A stretch of 7,570 nucleotides of DNA, from NCBI GenBank assembly GCA_913048545.1, contig CAJWWH010000081.1, positions 1-7,570 of the forward strand, read 5' to 3'. Below the pieces are notes generated by a model, which made no database searches, had not been told where the DNA came from, and saw only the letters and a list, made by a program, of their open reading frames with translations. The stretch comes from an uncultured Opitutia bacterium. Its GTDB lineage: Bacteria > Verrucomicrobiota > Verrucomicrobiae > Opitutales > MB11C04. Below, in pieces: positions 6,883 to 7,570 of this stretch. Position 1 is the stretch's first letter; every line of letters starts with the position of its first letter. The translations under genes and the position numbers were made by a program.

Positions 6883-7326
6883 TTACTTTTTCCCCTCGTA
6901 TGCCTTGTGAAAGGAAAGGATGGATTCCTTGAGAGCCGCCGCAGTCTTTGCATCCACTGTCTGCTTGCATTTCATCGCGGCAACCATGACTGCGTGTGCC
7001 TTGGCTAGTTTATCCGAGTATTTCTTGTCTGAAGCTTTGATCCTTTGAGCCATAAAATAATCCGCGATAGTATTTTGGATTGCCGTCGCATGGGATTCCT
7101 TAGTCGCTACCCATCTTGCCAGTTGGTTGTGGGAAAGGGCGTCATTTTTTCCGCTCAGTTCACTGATCAGTTTACCCGCTTTTTCGATAGTTGTTTGATC
7201 TTCAAGCATTTGCTCGAACCTGTTTTGATCTCCATAGACCCCACACGGAACCTGGCAATGAGCAAAAAGATTGCTAGAGAAACAGCTAGTGGCAATAAGC
7301 AGAACAGAGAGGTATAAATTTTTCAT
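6883..7326 (-). CDS. sodN: Nickel superoxide dismutase with N-terminal export signal
   Basis: This is a nickel-containing superoxide dismutase, which converts superoxide to oxygen and hydrogen peroxide. I chose the ATG at 7326 because it gives a 147-residue protein with a signal peptide of about 22 residues: Lys2, a hydrophobic core at about 4-17, and ...NLFA just before His23. The predicted mature protein starts HCQVPCGVYGD, which matches the nickel hook H-C-x-x-P-C-G-x-Y: the His1 amino group and side chain plus Cys2 and Cys6 bind nickel. A four-helix-bundle region of about 110 residues follows, giving a mature length near 125, close to Streptomyces SodN. Positions 3 and 4 are Gln-Val, not the common Asp-Leu. 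No SodX-type maturation protease is in the window, so signal peptidase I may expose His1; export is inferred. A Cys at residue 15 is a poor lipobox fit. An in-frame ATG at 7398 would bury the signal. It is probably cotranscribed with the downstream GYF_2 gene. Confidence 0.92.
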   Translation of the reverse strand: MKNLYLSVLLIATSCFSSNLFAHCQVPCGVYGDQNRFEQMLEDQTTIEKAGKLISELSGKNDALSHNQLARWVATKESHATAIQNTIADYFMAQRIKASDKKYSDKLAKAHAVMVAAMKCKQTVDAKTAAALKESILSFHKAYEGKK

Positions 7327-7410
7327 GATTAGTGTAGTTTGATTAATATAAACAATGAAGATTTCAATAAAATCATAGTGTTTAAATCTGCCAAGCAAAA
7401 GCGACTCAAT

Positions 7411-7439
7411 TTTAAAGTTTTGTTCTTGTGCTCACGCAA
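7411..7439 (-). promoter_or_regulatory. Candidate promoter of the nickel superoxide dismutase operon
   Basis: On the minus strand TTGCGT (7439-7434) is followed after 17 bases by TTTAAA (7416-7411), which would give a 5' leader of roughly 75-80 bases. The -35 region sits in a GTGCTCACGCAAA-type element that also occurs before the zinc peptidase gene. A second possibility is TATGAT at 7379-7374, with TTGCTT upstream at a short 15-base spacing. The match is weak and there is no recognisable Nur (nickel-responsive) operator. Confidence 0.3.
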
Positions 7440-7456
7440 ACCCAATGCCTTTGATC

Positions 7457-7486
7457 TTGCGAAGCAAGTGCAGTATGGGCTATGAT
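7457..7486 (+). promoter_or_regulatory. Candidate sigma-70 promoter of tRNA-Arg
   Basis: TTGCGA (7457-7462) and TATGAT (7481-7486) are separated by 18 bases. Transcription would start near 7493, about 26 bases before the tRNA at 7519. The -10 box matches 5 of 6 consensus bases and the -35 box 4 of 6. Position directly upstream of a tRNA gene supports it. The -35 overlaps a small inverted repeat, CTTGC-GAA-GCAAG (7456-7468). Confidence 0.5.
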
Positions 7487-7518
7487 ACAAATTACTCATC
7501 AAATATGATTGAGAATGT

Positions 7519-7570
7519 GCGGGAGTAGCTCAGCTGGATAGAGCATCGGTCTTCTAAACCGAGGGTCGTG
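7519..7570 (+). tRNA. tRNA-Arg (anticodon TCT), 3'-truncated by the window edge
   Basis: The first 52 bases of a tRNA are present. The parts are: 5' acceptor strand GCGGGAG (7519-7525), TA, D-stem GCTC/GAGC (7528-7531 and 7541-7544) with a GG-containing loop, and anticodon stem TCGGT/ACCGA (7546-7550 and 7558-7562). The seven-base loop is CTTCTAA. The anticodon at 7553-7555 is TCT, which reads AGA (and probably AGG) arginine codons. The variable loop is GGGTC and the T-arm begins at 7568. The acceptor 3' strand and any encoded CCA lie beyond the window. Confidence 0.95.

Noticed and set aside
7327..7398. N-terminal extension of the nickel superoxide dismutase from the ATG at 7398
   Set aside because: It adds 24 residues before the signal peptide, would start inside the AT-rich promoter region, and lacks a Shine-Dalgarno.
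7456..7468. CTTGC-GAA-GCAAG inverted repeat as an operator or terminator
   Set aside because: The stem has only 5 bp and no T-run follows; it overlaps the -35 of the tRNA promoter, so chance is as likely as function.

Overview
The window reads as chromosomal DNA of moderate GC content from a Gram-negative bacterium. The best guess is the Planctomycetota-Verrucomicrobiota group, perhaps a marine Verrucomicrobiota. The reasons are an FG-GAP/VCBS-repeat secreted protein, a GYF_2 (DUF4339) membrane protein, a nickel superoxide dismutase with an export signal, and weak or absent Shine-Dalgarno sequences at most starts. This placement is inference; no phylogenetic marker in the window is decisive. 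I see no insertion sequence, phage gene, CRISPR array or recognisable defence system.

Region 1 (1-5521, + strand) is a tight four-gene run. It starts with the 3' part of an HtrA-like trypsin-family serine protease whose beginning lies outside the window. Next comes an unrecognised secreted protein of about 576 residues, then a 764-residue secreted protein with nine clear and one degenerate FG-GAP-type calcium-binding motifs. The last gene is a YmdB-family (TIGR00282) metallophosphoesterase. The gaps are 7 bp, an ATGA stop/start overlap and a TTGA stop/start overlap, so the run is probably one transcript with coupled translation. Three products appear to act outside the cytoplasm and the fourth is a predicted cytoplasmic phosphodiesterase.

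Region 2 (5518-7326, - strand) converges on region 1, and the two stop codons share the tetramer TTAA. In transcription order it holds a nickel superoxide dismutase whose nickel hook begins right after a predicted Sec signal peptide, then a GYF_2-domain single-pass membrane protein 12 bp downstream. A YugP-type zinc membrane metallopeptidase follows, with its own candidate promoter. A GTGCTC(TC)ACGCAAA-type element lies upstream of both minus-strand transcription units and supplies a -35-like TTGCGT in each.

Region 3 (7327-7570) is a 192-bp divergent intergenic region followed by the first 52 bases of a tRNA-Arg(TCT) gene, cut by the window edge, with a plausible sigma-70-type promoter.

Most genes here are ordinary housekeeping or envelope genes. 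The most interesting points are the apparently exported nickel superoxide dismutase with no SodX-type maturation protease in view and a GYF_2 membrane partner, and the YmdB variant with Asp in place of a metal-site Asn.
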